Source: Eucommia ulmoides (lineage: Eukaryota; Streptophyta; Magnoliopsida; Garryales; Eucommiaceae). Taken from it: a DNA stretch of 64,000 nucleotides. The stretch covers positions 24,654,905-24,718,904 of the forward strand of contig CM028335.1 of assembly GCA_016647705.1 (NCBI GenBank), read 5' to 3'. The position numbers and the translations under genes are program-made. The notes under the pieces were generated by a model. That model did not search any database and was not told the origin of the DNA. It saw nothing but the letters and a program-made list of their open reading frames with translations. Positions 1-11,670 of the stretch are shown here, one piece after another (position 1 is the first letter of the stretch; every line of letters starts with the position of its first letter).

Positions 1-1065
1 CAAGTTCAACTCTTGAAAAATTGTCGTCCTGAAAATCGTACAAATTCAGGACTGCCCTGCCATGCTACCTGACCCCGGACCCCGACCCCGACCCCGACCG
101 TATGGAGGCCTATTTCGAATAAGCTCCTAAAGAAAAAACTAACTCTTGAAAAAATGTTGATCAGAGGTGTTTCTCACGCTTCGAAGTCTCCAAGACGCCC
201 GTTTCAGTCAGGAATTGATATCCCTGATCGCCTCGCTTCTCTCGCCGCATAGGGCTAGTGGTGTAACTGATGATGGTATTTTTGGGCACCTCTGAGTTAG
301 TACTTGGGACCCAGCCACGTGTCAACCATCGGAATAACAGGGATGCATTTCAGAATCCACAACGCCACACTGAAACATACACCGACTACGGCTCCTCCCT
401 AGAATCTCATTTGTACCCAGGGAGAAGTGAAGAGCCCCGTAAGGACGTGCTGCTCTGAGCTCTGCGCCGTGCCCTCGACAATCAGTTTCAAGTACTCAGC
501 CGTTCACCTCAAGCAACTTCTATTTTTACCTTGTTTCTTCTCCAGGACTCCATGGATCTCCACGCTCCTCCACTAGCTCACCGTCGTAAGCCTGACAAAG
601 ACCCGCGGGCTTCGCCAAATGGGCCCAAAAGCCCAAGCCCAATGATTATCTCCTAAACGCCCCATATTATCAGCCAAACATAGGGTTTCGACTAATTAAT
701 CGTGTTTAGGCCCGACTAATCATCTTTAACGCCTATATATATAGGGAGTTATGTAAGCCCGAGGTACGCTTGAATACACTTACATTATGCATGAGTTCAT
801 TTGTTTACTTGCTATATTCTGTACCTTTTCTCTCTGAGCAATGATTACCACGCCGTAGGGGCTTCACCGAGACAAACCCCGATCTGAGCCTTCTGCAAGT
901 ACACTCCCTAAGAAGGAGGACTCTGGACACAACAGGACAGTCCTCCCAAGACCCAACACAGCCCATACGAGGACTTTTCAACCGACGACTCCACCTCAAC
1001 AAGAGGAGCCTCCTGTCATCCGACTGAACCATACTCGAGGTGTGTACCAGTTTTACGCACCAACA
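1..1065 (+). mobile_element. LTR fragment, probable Ty3/Gypsy (Tat-like), plus orientation
   Basis: The stretch is GC-richer than its right flank and looks like the end of a long terminal repeat. A TATA-like block (733-744) is followed by a leader with a pyrimidine-rich segment. The end 'CCAGTTTTACGCACCAACA' closes with CA, the usual LTR terminus, and resembles 3' termini of plant Tat-group Gypsy LTRs. No primer-binding site follows: the next bases are A-rich (1066 on), so this is a solo or truncated LTR rather than the 5' end of an element. The left boundary lies outside the window. Short open frames inside it (for example 270-458) are not convincing genes. The lineage call is by resemblance only. 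Confidence 0.45.
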
Positions 1066-1686
1066 AAAACAAAATTAAAAAATTTGTAAATAAATAAACA
1101 AATAAAGTTGTTATTCAACACACATTAAAAAGTTAAAAATTACATATCTCCTCTTAGAACTTAATACTTAAATTTATGTAGCTCTTTTATTTTTTATTTT
1201 TAGGTGTAGAAACAAATCAGAGTGATCGAAAATGACAATTTTTTTTTTCATAAATGTATTAATTTTTTATTTTAAAAAATAAATAAATTATTGAACATTA
1301 TATTAAAAGAAACATTCATGTGTAATAGTTAAATGTTAAATATCTATTAATATAAATTTATTTCGTTTTTTCTAAATTTGCACATTGTGCGGGTCTAAAA
1401 TTAGTACTTTATTATTTTCATTGACGATTATACACGATATTGTTATGATTATCTTTTATCAAGTAAAGATAGAGTTTTATTAAAGTTTATGCATTACAAA
1501 AACGAAGTTGATAATAAATTTAGTAAAAAGATTAAGTTGTTTTGAAATGATAGGGTAATGAATATTAACTGTCATTTCTTAAATTTTGTGATCATCACTG
1601 AATTACTCATCATACAAGTGCACCAATCAAACCCACACCTTTTGTATTCATGATTACTAAGTTTTCACGAATCATACAATTTCTTA

Positions 1687-1687
<1 letters not shown>
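1066..1687. other. AT-rich spacer, no gene seen
   Basis: A strongly AT-rich stretch with poly-A and poly-T runs and no open frame of note. I see no terminal repeats, splice-like exons or protein similarity here. Confidence 0.6.

Positions 1688-1753
<66 letters not shown>
1688..1753. repeat. (AT)n microsatellite, about 33 units
   Basis: An uninterrupted AT dinucleotide run directly abutting the terminal CA (on the minus strand) of the Copia LTR that starts at 1754. It may mark an AT-rich target site that expanded after insertion. Confidence 0.95.
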
Positions 1754-1757
<4 letters not shown>

Positions 1758-2281
1758 GGAGAAAATACAAATAAATTGAGAAAAAATACAAATTAATATC
1801 GAACTGAGATACGAAAATCTCGTTCTCTTTAAGGAGAGTCAAACACTCTGTGGTTGGCAACGCCTTGAGGCCGGTGCAATATAATTTATCTTTGATTTGT
1901 CTCCTCTAGGATACAACAACCTGACTTAGTCTTTTGGTTCATACTAACTTTGCACAAGTATTAGAATCCAAAACTCCATCAAGGGAACATCTTTCTTTGC
2001 TCAATATAGAGTATTTATGTATGGAAAATATGAATGATTTACAAAACTTGTAGGATGATATATTTATAGGCTCTCAGAACACATAAGATTAAATGCACAA
2101 AATAAATGAAAAAATGTTACAAAATACTACAAGTCTGGAAAGTTACAAGAACATGAATTGACACATAAATGGAGCACTAACCCACTGATAGTGAGAGGCC
2201 CTTAAGCTCTATAACTTATGAAACTCTAAAATAATAATTCAATAAATAATATATATTATATTAAATTAAAGTGTATAAACA
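1754..2281 (-). repeat. 3' LTR of minus-strand Copia element (528 bp)
   Basis: Read on the minus strand the repeat begins TGTTTATACAC at 2281 and ends CTCCGACA at 1754, giving TG...CA ends. Immediately upstream on that strand (2282-2292) is the purine run GAGTGGGGGAA, the expected polypurine tract. A TATA box reading CCTATAAATATATC on the minus strand lies at about 2055-2075. The LTR sits downstream of RNase H coding remnants in the same orientation, which fixes it as the 3' LTR. No matching 5' LTR is in the window. Confidence 0.85.
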
Positions 2282-2292
2282 TTCCCCCACTC

Positions 2293-2887
2293 ATTCTAAT
2301 ATAAAATAACATTTACAGGACAAAGATGGATCGACATGCATAATGAAGGTATGCTCTATATTGAACCTTCACTTAGTGAAACAACAATCTCTACTCCAGA
2401 GTCAATAGTGGTCTTGGGCTTGAATTATGACTTCTTAAGGGAAATAAAGTGTCACTGTCTATGCATGATTTTCCATGTGTTGACATGAGTTTTATTAGTT
2501 AGTACATTACGGCCTTGTGCTATCCCAATTTTCATAAGTCCTTTTTTAGAATTGCCTAATTCTCTTAAAAAACGACCTCACTTTCACACTTATATAGGTG
2601 ATATTTGTTAAGATTACTCCTGTAATTATGATACCCCACTCATAAGAGATACATATTTCATTAAGAGTTCATAAAACTCAACCCTTCAATCATTACATGA
2701 TAAATGCACTTACACCATAGGGATGGATCAAAATAAAGTAGTGCATTTTTCAAGTTTTCATATAATTCGTCTTTCTCATTGAACATAGTTCTTTAGATAT
2801 CTGGTCCCTAGGTTGGGTATCTTCATAAGTAACTTACTAAAGTATAGGCTTTAACCCCATCCCCCTCGATATATTCCAGTATTTTTA
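2293..2887 (-). other. Copia 3' untranslated internal region
   Basis: Sequence between the end of the pol remnant and the polypurine tract of the same minus-strand Copia element. No open frame is supported. Confidence 0.6.
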
Positions 2888-3900
2888 TCTAATCAAGGCC
2901 CTTGTTAGTGGATCAGTTATATTATCGCAAGATTTAATATAATCCACATTAACAACACCATTACTCATATAAGATCTAATAATATTGTGCTTTCTCCTTA
3001 TCAGTTTGTATTTTTCATTATAATAAAGATTTTTTACTCTACTAATGTAGCGGTACTATCACAATGTATTAAAATAGGTAGAATTGATTTATTTATTTTT
3101 TTCGAAAGTGGGACTTCATGTAATAAATCTCTTAACCAATTCGCTTCCTCGCTTGCCGAAGCTAGAATTATGAGCTCAGGCTCCATTGTCGAATTAGTAA
3201 TGATAATTTGTTTTTTAGACTTCCAACATATAGCACCACTACCTAATGTAAAAACACACCCAGTGGTAGAAAGAGAACCACCTGACAATGGATTCCAGTT
3301 TGCATCACTAAAACTTTCAACTACTACAGGATATTTTTTATAAAACAAACCATAATTTTTAGTGCCAGATAAATATTTCAGTATCCTTCCAATGACACAA
3401 CAATGTTTTTTAACTGGTTTTCTAGTAAACTTGCTAAGTACTCCAACTACATATGCATTCTCAAGTCTAATGCAATCACATATCACAAGTTACTGATCAT
3501 ACTAGCATATTCCTTTTGATTAATCACATCATAATCATTTTCAACAGGAAATAAATGTATGCTAGAATCAAAAGGAGTAGCAGCGTGCTTGCAATTATAA
3601 AAAATATATTTTTTCACAATTTTCTCAATGTATGCGACTGATCAAGAAAAATATCATCACATGTTTTAGTAATTTTTATTTTCAAAATAAAATTAGCCTC
3701 ACCAAGATATTTCACATTAAAATGGCGACTAAGCATATTTTTCTCTTTCATCTATCACAACTAAATTAGAGCCAATATTAAAAGTTCATTTACAAAGAGA
3801 TTAACCAAAACATGTGAATTATTCTAAGATTTATAATAGATGCACTTATCATACTCATTAGACTTAAAATCTTATAGTTCTTGATGTACTTAGACTCAAT
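2888..3900 (-). pseudogene. Copia pol 3' end: reverse transcriptase C-terminus and RNase H, broken
   Basis: Remnant of the Ty1/Copia polyprotein that makes and degrades the RNA/DNA hybrid during reverse transcription. The longest open piece (3034-3486) encodes the RNase H segment with 'SDANWNPLSGG', 'GCVFTLGSGAICWKSKKQ' and 'STMEPELIILASASEEANW'. The C-terminal tail 'DYIKSCDNITDPLTRAL' continues to about 2888. Upstream, in other frames with stops, come 'FNVKYLGEANFILKIKI' and the catalytic region, which reads F-V-N-E (asparagine codon at 3788-3790) where family members have Y-V-D-D. Stops near 3487 and frame changes make it non-functional. Integrase and gag are missing; the truncation lies between about 3900 and 4070. 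Confidence 0.88.
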
Positions 3901-4074
3901 CCCGCATGTCTCTATAAATAAACTTAGAACTAGACCTCTAACGGCTAGTTTTCAAAAGATATGTCATTAAATAACATCTCAAGACCCCATATATCCCATA
4001 TACTCAAAATAGGTGTGTTTCATTTAAAAATACTCTTGCTAAACTCATTTTGGTCCTTAAAAACTTTTTCAATT

Positions 4075-6686
4075 CGAAAACACGGTTAAACCAAATATTC
4101 ATTTAAAAAATTCGGGGTTCGGTTACACTCGGGGAAGGTGGTAGGCATCCCAAGACACCCGTCCAAAAATGGTACCTTATGTCTAATTAAATCCAATTAA
4201 TTTAAGTTCAAATGTTTTATTTTATTTTAAAATCATTTATTTCTTATGAAATCTTTTTATTATTTTTAAAATAAGATGGGACAAGTTTTTATATTTTTCA
4301 GAAATGTTCCCCCCAGTATAACCTTTTATAAAATATTGAGGATTCGACAAGGATAATCCCTGGGGGGTAGTTTTATATATGTTTCCGAGATATTTTTTTA
4401 TTAGGCAAATTAAAATATATAAAAAAGTATGAAGGTATGTATGCAAATGCAAACGATGATATGAACCATTATTGATGGGAAAGTAATGCCCTTAAAATGA
4501 CTTATATAATTTTTATGCAAAATGGTCTTAATTTAAGCATGTCAACGAAAATGATATGAATGCGGAAATGAATTAGGAAATACTACGTGAATTAACGTGA
4601 TTATGCATGATAATAATTTAATTATTTAATATATATGAAAAAATAATATAAATATGTGTACGTGTCATGACTAAATAAGAAAATGTGACATGGATTTGTG
4701 AATTCTTAAAAACCTATCTGTATGAAACATAAAAAAGTATAAGTGGTGAAAGTGTCTTAAATATGTTATCAAAGTAATACAAAAAAGTAAATATAGATTA
4801 CGAAAAAAAAAAAAAAGTTAAAAGAAGCTATGTGTAATAGAATATAAAAAAAGTGTAAGTAGTGAAAGTATTCTAAACAAGCCGTCTAAATGATACAGGA
4901 AATAAATATGCGAGATGGACGCAAATGATGTCTATTTTAAGTATGCTCAATTAATTCAAAGAAATCCCAATTTAAAATTCCCTCAAATTCTATGGAGGTG
5001 AGAATTGAGGGAGGATCACAAAAATAAATTTGTTGGCATTAATCTTTTCAAAACATAAGCGGAATCCCATGAAAAGATTTATCGAGCGAAGAGATTTTAT
5101 AAAACCAATCATTTCTAAATTTTTCTCTAGTTGGAGAATTGAAACGAGGTCACGTAAAACTTTCCTACGATTTATCGAACAATCGGATTTAGGTTAAGGT
5201 TCATAAGGATTATTTTCCACAAACTAAGATTTTATTATTTTTTTTTGGATTTCCTTTTTTTTTTTTTTTTACGTTTTTTTTTTTTTTTTTTTTTTAACAT
5301 CATTCACCTAATGCTTCGGGATTAAGTTTAAGTATGAGAAACCCATCTCGGCATTTATATCGGATCATTGGACAACTTATATTTTTTTTATTTCTTAGGG
5401 TTTTTTGATAACAAGGCTAAAAATAAATAAAATAGAGAAAAATAAATAATGAAAACATCATTCACCTAACGCTCAGTGATTAAGTTTAAGTACGAGAAAC
5501 CCATCCCGACGTTTTTATTGGATCATTAGACGACTTACTTTTTTCTTTTTTTTTCTTTTTTCTTTTATGAATTTCGACAAATAAAAAGAATGTAAAAATA
5601 AAATAAATAAAAAAAGACAACGAGATATGGGTATCCTCGTTTAAATATTCAAAGGTTCAGATTGAGAATGAGAAATATCATCCTGGTATTTTCATCGAGT
5701 CATCGGACGATTAAAAGAAATAAAGCTTGTAAGAATTTAAAGTGTGAGAAAAATAAAATAAGCTGAAAAATTAAATATAAAAGAAAAACATACCTGTTTT
5801 AGGCCAAGAATCCTGATACTCGGATTTTACCTTTCTCATAGACAGCTTCCCGAAAACGTTTTTGATGAGAATAATTCTTCTAGGGGTTACTCCTCTCAAT
5901 TTTTGAATGAATAAACTTAGAGGAGAAGGGTTCTACTTATAGGGAAAGATGGGGCATAAAAATCATTTAGGAAACCCCAAAAGTTAGGCCTGGCTGCCTA
6001 AACCCAGTCCAAATTAGACTGAGAAAAGGTAAAATTGGAAAAGGCTAAAAAAAGAATTTTTCGATTTTTTTTTTGAATTTTTCACCACCTCTCCAATTGA
6101 GGTCTCTTTTCTTTTTCAGTGCTGAAACATGGCGAGCAAACCACATTGCACACACTCTCACTTAGGCATACACATACATGCATAGCTACCAGAATCAGGG
6201 GGCCCACCGATACACACACACAGTTCTCTATCTCTTTTTTTTCTCTCTCTCACACACACACACATGATCAACTTCCTCTCTCTCCTATCTTCTATCTCCT
6301 ATTCTCTCGGTTCTCTTTCTCTCATCTTTTTCTCTGTCTATGTCAAACGCCAAAAGGGGGCCTACGACCCTATAGCCCCTCCCTCCCTCTCTCTTTCTCT
6401 ATTCCCTCATCTTCTCTCTCTCGGTTTGAATAGGCGGGCCCCCCAATTTCTTACCTTTCTCTATTTCTTTCTACTCTCTCTGTTTCTTACTCATTTCTAC
6501 TTGCCTCCTTTTTTTTTTTTCTTTTTCTTTTTCAATTTCACCGTCTTTCCTTTTATTTCCATTTTCATCCTTTTCTTATTTATTTATTTATTTTTATTTT
6601 TTTTTGTATTTTCTAGAAATAAAATAAAGCAAACTATAAAATAAAAAAATATTTTTTTGCAGGGTGGTTCAAATGTCGTGTCTACA
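4075..6686 (-). mobile_element. Long LTR (copy C) of minus-strand non-autonomous Gypsy element, 3' LTR, truncated
   Basis: Aligns by eye along its whole length with the LTR at 11671-14692 and with 27196-28715 (shared blocks such as 'ATTCGGGGTTCGGTTACACTC' type sequence, 'AAAATAAGATGGGACAAG', the CT-rich tracts and the 'GTTTGAATAGGCGG' block). On the minus strand it starts TGTAGACACGAC at 6686. Its far end is missing: similarity to copy A stops near 4075 where Copia sequence begins, so about 400 bases are lost. The CT-rich part (6210-6540) makes several low-complexity open frames that I do not regard as genes. Upstream on the same strand (6687 on) is the element's internal 3' end, so this is the 3' LTR. 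Confidence 0.85.
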
Positions 6687-6815
6687 ACTGTCCATTTTTG
6701 TTATGCGAGTTCCACTTGGTTAACAAAGATATGAGACTACGTTATTTTGATCATCCCATTTTTTGGATTTTTTTAAAGTACATTTTTCAACAACAGAGCG
6801 AATAAAATATAAGAA

Positions 6816-7460
6816 ATACTCCTGATGATACCCATAACGAACAAGTGTCCATGTAGAGAATCACTGAAAATGATAAAAAAAATAAAAAATGGCCAGTGAA
6901 GATACTCATGACGAATACGTGTCCATTTAGAGGATTGTTTAGAGTAATGAAAAAAATGACTCATGACGATACCCATGACGAACACGTGTCTATCTAGAGA
7001 ATCGTTTAGAGTAATGAAAAATTACTCATGATGATACCCAAGACAAACGCGTGTTTGTTTATAGGGTCGTTTAGAGTAATGAAAAATTATTCATAACGAT
7101 ACCCATGACGAATGTTTGACCGTTTATAGGATCGTTTAGAGTAATGAAAAATGACTCATGACGATACCCAAGACAAATGCTTATAGGATTGTTTAAAGTA
7201 ATGAAAAATGACTCATGACGATACCCAAGACAAATGCGTGTCAGTTTAGATGATTGTTTAGAATAATGAAAAATGACTCATAATAATTCTCATGATGGAT
7301 GCGTGTCTGTTTAGAGGATTGTTTAGAGTAATAAAAAATGATGATACTTATAACGAACGCGTGTCTATTAAGATAATCGTTTAGAGTAATGAAAAATGAC
7401 TCATGACGATACTTATGACAAACGTGTGTCCATTTAGAAGATTGTTTAGAGTAATAAAAA
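6816..7460 (-). repeat. Minisatellite of about 65-bp units in Gypsy 3' internal region
   Basis: About ten degenerate head-to-tail units, each carrying 'ATGACTCATGACGATACCC', a 'GCGTGTCTGTTTAGAGGAT' block and 'GTTTAGAGTAATGAAAAA'. Units start near 6825, 6900, 6963, 7030, 7097, 7162, 7217 and onward to 7403, so spacing is about 55-75. The first units also occur next to the LTR at 14693-14889, so the array belongs to the retroelement. Tandem repeats just upstream of the 3' LTR are known in Tat-group Gypsy elements. Open frames across it are shadows. Confidence 0.85.
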
Positions 7461-8400
7461 ATGTCACTCATACCCCAGCTCTCTTGGCTGGGGGGATAAA
7501 AGAAATTCCAGAGGTATAAAATATGTCTTAGCTTGTGGTTGGGCACAAATTAGAGATCAAAGATATAAAATGTACCCCAGCCTGTGACTGGGGCTGATTC
7601 TCAAATGACCAAACCTTAACATGTTACTTACGTACCTTAGCATTACGCTGAGGATCAAGTTTAGCGTATTTCACTTAACGCCCCTTTCAAGGTAAAAAAA
7701 ACACATACCTGGATGTTCATTTAGAGATTTTGAATTTTCAACAAACACGAGTTTCCAATTAAAGTTGGTAGAAAGGTGAGAGGTCCCAGTAATAAAGAAA
7801 TGCATGCTCCCATCTTTTTGAGATCCATATAAGTGGGCAAGTTAACACTTCCAAAACAAAATCTTAGTCTGAAAAAATGGTCACATTTGATAACTCGTAA
7901 TTCCATTCCCCATTTTTTTGTTGTAGTCACTCGGTTGATAGCACTTTGTCTCGGGGTGATTTGATGACATTTCATAATTTAGATTTAGAAACTTCGTTTT
8001 CCAACTCAAGGTTCGGGCCCAAAATGCCTCTGGGTGATTAAATGAGAGTTTTTTTTTTCTTTTTCCAGAGACTTCACTTTTCAACTCAGGCGAGGGCCCA
8101 ACATGCCTCATTAAGGTCTACTTGTCTTGCTCGACTGGATTCTTATCTTTCCAAATATTTAGGTGCTTCAATACTTGGGGTTCTAATACTCCTACATGAT
8201 TTGAGTTTTCTCAAGTCCTACAAAACTGATTTAGTCCAAAAAATGGGCAAAATGTTAAAAATCACTAAAACGAGTACCTTTAATGCCCAATATGATTTTT
8301 TGTGAGATTTTGAGCCGGATGATAAAGGAATATGGCTCCAATACATTTCTAGACCATAACCAATGTTTCTTTTCATAAACTCTGATTCCATTCAATTTCA
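7461..8400 (-). other. Gypsy internal region, no coding sequence recognised
   Basis: Lies between the minisatellite and the gag side of the element. A short inverted repeat CCCCAGC...GCTGGGG is present at about 7474-7494. I searched both strands for protease, reverse transcriptase, RNase H and integrase signatures (DSG, YxDD, TDxxA, DDE contexts) and see none, so no pol lies where it would be expected. Confidence 0.5.
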
Positions 8401-8766
8401 TCAAGTTTTGATCCCAAAAAAATGTTGTTTGCTCACCAAATTGGCCCGAAGAGGAAACCTTGAGCGAACCAATCTATCCCCTCTCTTCCACATTTGTACC
8501 ATCATTTCTTGCTTGGTTAGTGGCTTAATTATATTACCCCCATTTTTCTTTTTCCTCTTTTTCTCCTTTTTTCTTTTTCTTTTTATCGTTTTTTGTTTGA
8601 TAAATAGATGATCGAACTTACAATGGTTCGGGAGAAACAAAGCATAGAAATTAACTTGGTCTTCTTTGCAAATTGAGACTTTCTTACAACCCAATGATCC
8701 ATCAATGAAGGAGAAAATTTTGTGTCCAATAGTGTAGGTTGATGGTGTTAAATCCTCATTTTCCAA
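8401..8766 (-). CDS. Small ORF in Gypsy internal region, function unknown
   Basis: A 121-codon frame. The first 50 residues ('STYTIGHKIFSFIDGSLG', 'CKEDQVNFYALF') look protein-like, followed by a lysine-rich low-complexity stretch encoded by a purine run, then 'WKRGDRLVRSRF'. Part of this sequence is repeated in the second copy of the element near 24120-24240, there with changes, so it is part of the retroelement internal region rather than a host gene. I do not recognise the product. It may be the remnant of a second element ORF, or chance coding over a low-complexity stretch. Confidence 0.3.
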   Translation of the reverse strand: MENEDLTPSTYTIGHKIFSFIDGSLGCKKVSICKEDQVNFYALFLPNHCKFDHLFIKQKTIKRKRKKEKKRKKKNGGNIIKPLTKQEMMVQMWKRGDRLVRSRFPLRANLVSKQHFFGIKT

Positions 8767-9419
8767 GATTTGATCTTTAGCGAATTATTAGATATCGATA
8801 TTACATTTGAAAACTTCTTTGTTGGGACTATTGACCTAGGATGATTGTGTTCTCTTTTTGCCATTGGGTCCAATAGTAGGCGAACCAGGTTGTTTCCACC
8901 GGGCTTTATCAAATCACTAAAGGATCACCAGAGACAACTTGATCAACTTGCAGAAATGTATCAAAATATCTTTAAGGCAATGGATGCTAATCTTTACTTT
9001 TAAATCCTCTGGTACTCTTGAATTGTTGTTAAAACTGATCAAAGGCCTTTTGGATCTCATTATCATTTGGCATAATAGAATCTTCCTTTATTTTTATTCC
9101 CATTGGATCGTGGTCTACCTCTATATTGAAATCATACATTCACATCATCACCCAGTCACATCACATACAACATATGAAGGTAATTTTTGGTACTTGAAAG
9201 AGTAAGATTAAAACATTAGACCATGATTTGTATAAAACAGTATTGCATTTATTAAAATTTAAAAGTCCATTATAGAGAAAATTCTTGTCCATCCAAAAGA
9301 CCAATGAGATGGAAAGACAAGTACACGAAAACATCCCAATTTTATCAAAATGCCTAGGAATTTACAGTAAGCAAGGGCCTCAGTTTTGTAGCATTAGATT
9401 TTTCAACTCGAGCCTCGGG
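8767..9419 (-). other. Gypsy internal region downstream of gag
   Basis: Homologous to 24240-24890 in the other copy. Many stops on the element strand. No pol motif is seen. Confidence 0.5.
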
Positions 9420-11236
9420 CACCTGACTCACTCCCATTTTTGCCAATGTTTTGGTAAAGACCAACTTCAACACCCCTTGATGGTGCATGCTCCGGTAGAG
9501 GATTCAATTGGCAATTTGGCATAGAAGCCTCAATCTTTTGGTTGGGGAACGTGATAGCTACAGTTTGTATAGACTCTCGAATATTATCTTTTAGTTCAAA
9601 GCACTACTTCGTTGTATGTTCCCTAGCTCCAAAATGGTACTCACATAAAGAATTTGAAGTGGCCACTTTACTCCCTAGCTTAGGCTCGTAAGATGAAAGA
9701 GGCATCAGCATCTCCTATTTTAAACAGCTTCGGTACAGCTCAGTGATGGAGAACAGAAGGTCTATTGGTTCTTTTTTATTGTTTCGAAAGTTTTCCCCAA
9801 TAGCGCGAGGTGGATAGCCTGGGTGGTATTGGGTTCCTGACTTTAAGGTATGGTTAGGAATTTGAGATTGGGGATTTTGGTTTGGCTGATATGTGTGGTA
9901 AGTAGGTGTTTGATATACTTGGGGATAGTATTGGGGAGTGTTGTTTTGGTAAGGGGGAAGTACATTCTGGTATTGGTAGTGGCGGGGAGGCTTTGAATAC
10001 AACTGGTTTCGAGGGGTAATTTTGATTTTGGCAGTTTTGAGGAAAATTGATGTGATATTGGTTGTTTTGGTTTGTGTAATTTTGGGAATAAGACGCTTGG
10101 GATTATTTTGGTAAGTGGTTTACTAGGTGAAACAAAGATGGCTACCTCATCTTCTTTCTTCTTTGGTGGAGCTGACCTTTTTGTTTGATTAGACGGGGCC
10201 CCTTTAGTCTTTTTTCTCCTTATTTCTTTTCCTGTCACCTCAGCTTGCTTGATCGCATCGCCGAAGAAATCCACTACTATGCTCGAGAGATCTTAATAGA
10301 ACGGCGACATCTGAATTGACTTAAATATCTCTAACTGAACCTCCTCGCTTAGTTTAGGGAAGACTTTGGAAGCCTCTTCCTTCCAGTGGGTGGTGTACCT
10401 TTCGAAATCTTTCATCTTTTCTACTTAGTATCTAGTACTGGGTATTTCGGTCTGGTGCGACATCCTTGTTGTGCACATACTACTCGTAAAATGCATCTAC
10501 CAAATCATCGAAGGTCTTGATCTGTGATAAGTCCATGGTCATGCACCAGTTGAGAGTTAATCCCTTTAGCAAACGTCGAAAAATCTTCAGGCAAAGGTCT
10601 TCATTCCGAGCATGAACTCCGAACTCTTCTTTGTAGATACTGACATGCCATTATAGGGGGTCCAATACCTTCATACTTCGTGAACTCCAAAACTACAAAG
10701 TTTTCCAGATACACCACCCGAGGCAGTGCTGATTGTTCTTTGTATGTCACTTTTCTAGATGGAATCTCCCTTTTTAATTCTTCTACGGTTATTTCCAATT
10801 CCTCAATTTTTAGAATCGGATGGGGTCCATATTTATCCCTATTTTCGATTTCAATGGTAGGGGTCGATTGATTGGCATTCAGATCATTAGGTAGAGCAAC
10901 GACTTTCTCGGATGAGTCCTAATAGACATGTCATTGGCTGGGATATGTTAGCACTCTATAGGCGAAGGGATGAGGTCTCATTTGAGATCCATAGTAGACT
11001 AGTATCGTGAAGTTTGGGCTAGCATAGTTCGAATTCAACATTAAGTTTTCCATCCCAGAGCTCAGAGGGTTTCCATTCGATGATTTCATCACGAGACTTC
11101 CACTGGACGGGGGAACAGGCACCCCCTATGGTTGTTGGCTTAGTTTAGTAATCTTTTCTGTCATTATGTCGATGGTATTTTGCCTTTGAGCTATCTTGAC
11201 TGTGCGGGGAGATACGGGATTACCTTCAGATGTCAT
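9420..11236 (-). pseudogene. gag of non-autonomous Gypsy element (copy A), broken
   Basis: Capsid/nucleocapsid gene remnant. The likely start ATG is at 11236-11234 ('MTSEGNPVSPRTVKIAQRQ'), followed by a stop about 36 codons on. In several frames come 'GMENLMLNSNYASPNF', 'EELKREIPSRKVTYKEQSALP' region pieces, a retrotransposon-gag-like segment around 10280-10560 ('DDLVDAFYE' then 'NKDVAPDRN'), and a P/Q/Y-rich linker at 9715-10002. Near 9640 is an H-containing zinc-knuckle remnant (C-x2-H-x-n-H-x4-C) seen more clearly in copy B. Stops and frameshifts throughout make it inactive. It lies 0.4 kb inside the primer-binding site, as gag should. No pol follows. Confidence 0.75.
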
Positions 11237-11645
11237 CTTGGAATGATTCTTGGCCCGACTATGAGTAAAGACCGAAATTCAGATGGGGGGAACCATAATT
11301 GCTTTTTTGGGACCAATTTCTCTCTCTCGTTCTATTCTTACAACAACCCCATTCATTAGTCCATGTGGGTCTTAGATAGTCTTAAAATCCATTTGAGTTT
11401 GAAGTTCTCAATTCTGACAATGACCGATCAAAACAGATAATGATTTATGGAAAAAAAAAATCGTTACTTAATTTCATCGGTATTGGAAACTTTGAGCTCA
11501 TTTGGTTTTTAAGACTCCCTAAGATATCATCGATCAATCACATCACAATCGATTTACAAAATAAAAGGAAAAGATAATAAATTAAAATATAACATTTAAA
11601 CTTGGATTAGTTGGGCTTATTTGAACATATTAGGCTCGACCATTT
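11237..11645 (-). other. Gypsy 5' untranslated leader
   Basis: Sequence between primer-binding site and gag start. No open frame supported; shared with 26764-27174 in the other copy. Confidence 0.6.
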
Positions 11646-11670
11646 AACTATCCCTAGCAGAGTCGCCAGC
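11646..11670 (-). promoter_or_regulatory. Primer-binding site of Gypsy copy A
   Basis: Read on the minus strand the bases next to the LTR are GCTGGCGACTCTGCTAGGG. This closely matches the TGGCGACTC(C/T)GCTGGGGA primer-binding site found in many plant Tat/Ogre-group Gypsy elements. It fixes the element's orientation and the inner LTR boundary at 11671. Confidence 0.8.

Noticed and set aside
270..458. 62-codon frame near the left edge
   Set aside because: Lies inside an LTR-like segment, has no recognised similarity and no exon structure.
6119..6644. Overlapping S/L/F-rich frames
   Set aside because: Encoded by CT-rich low-complexity LTR sequence; the same tract in another LTR copy (13889-14622) gives different, equally biased frames.
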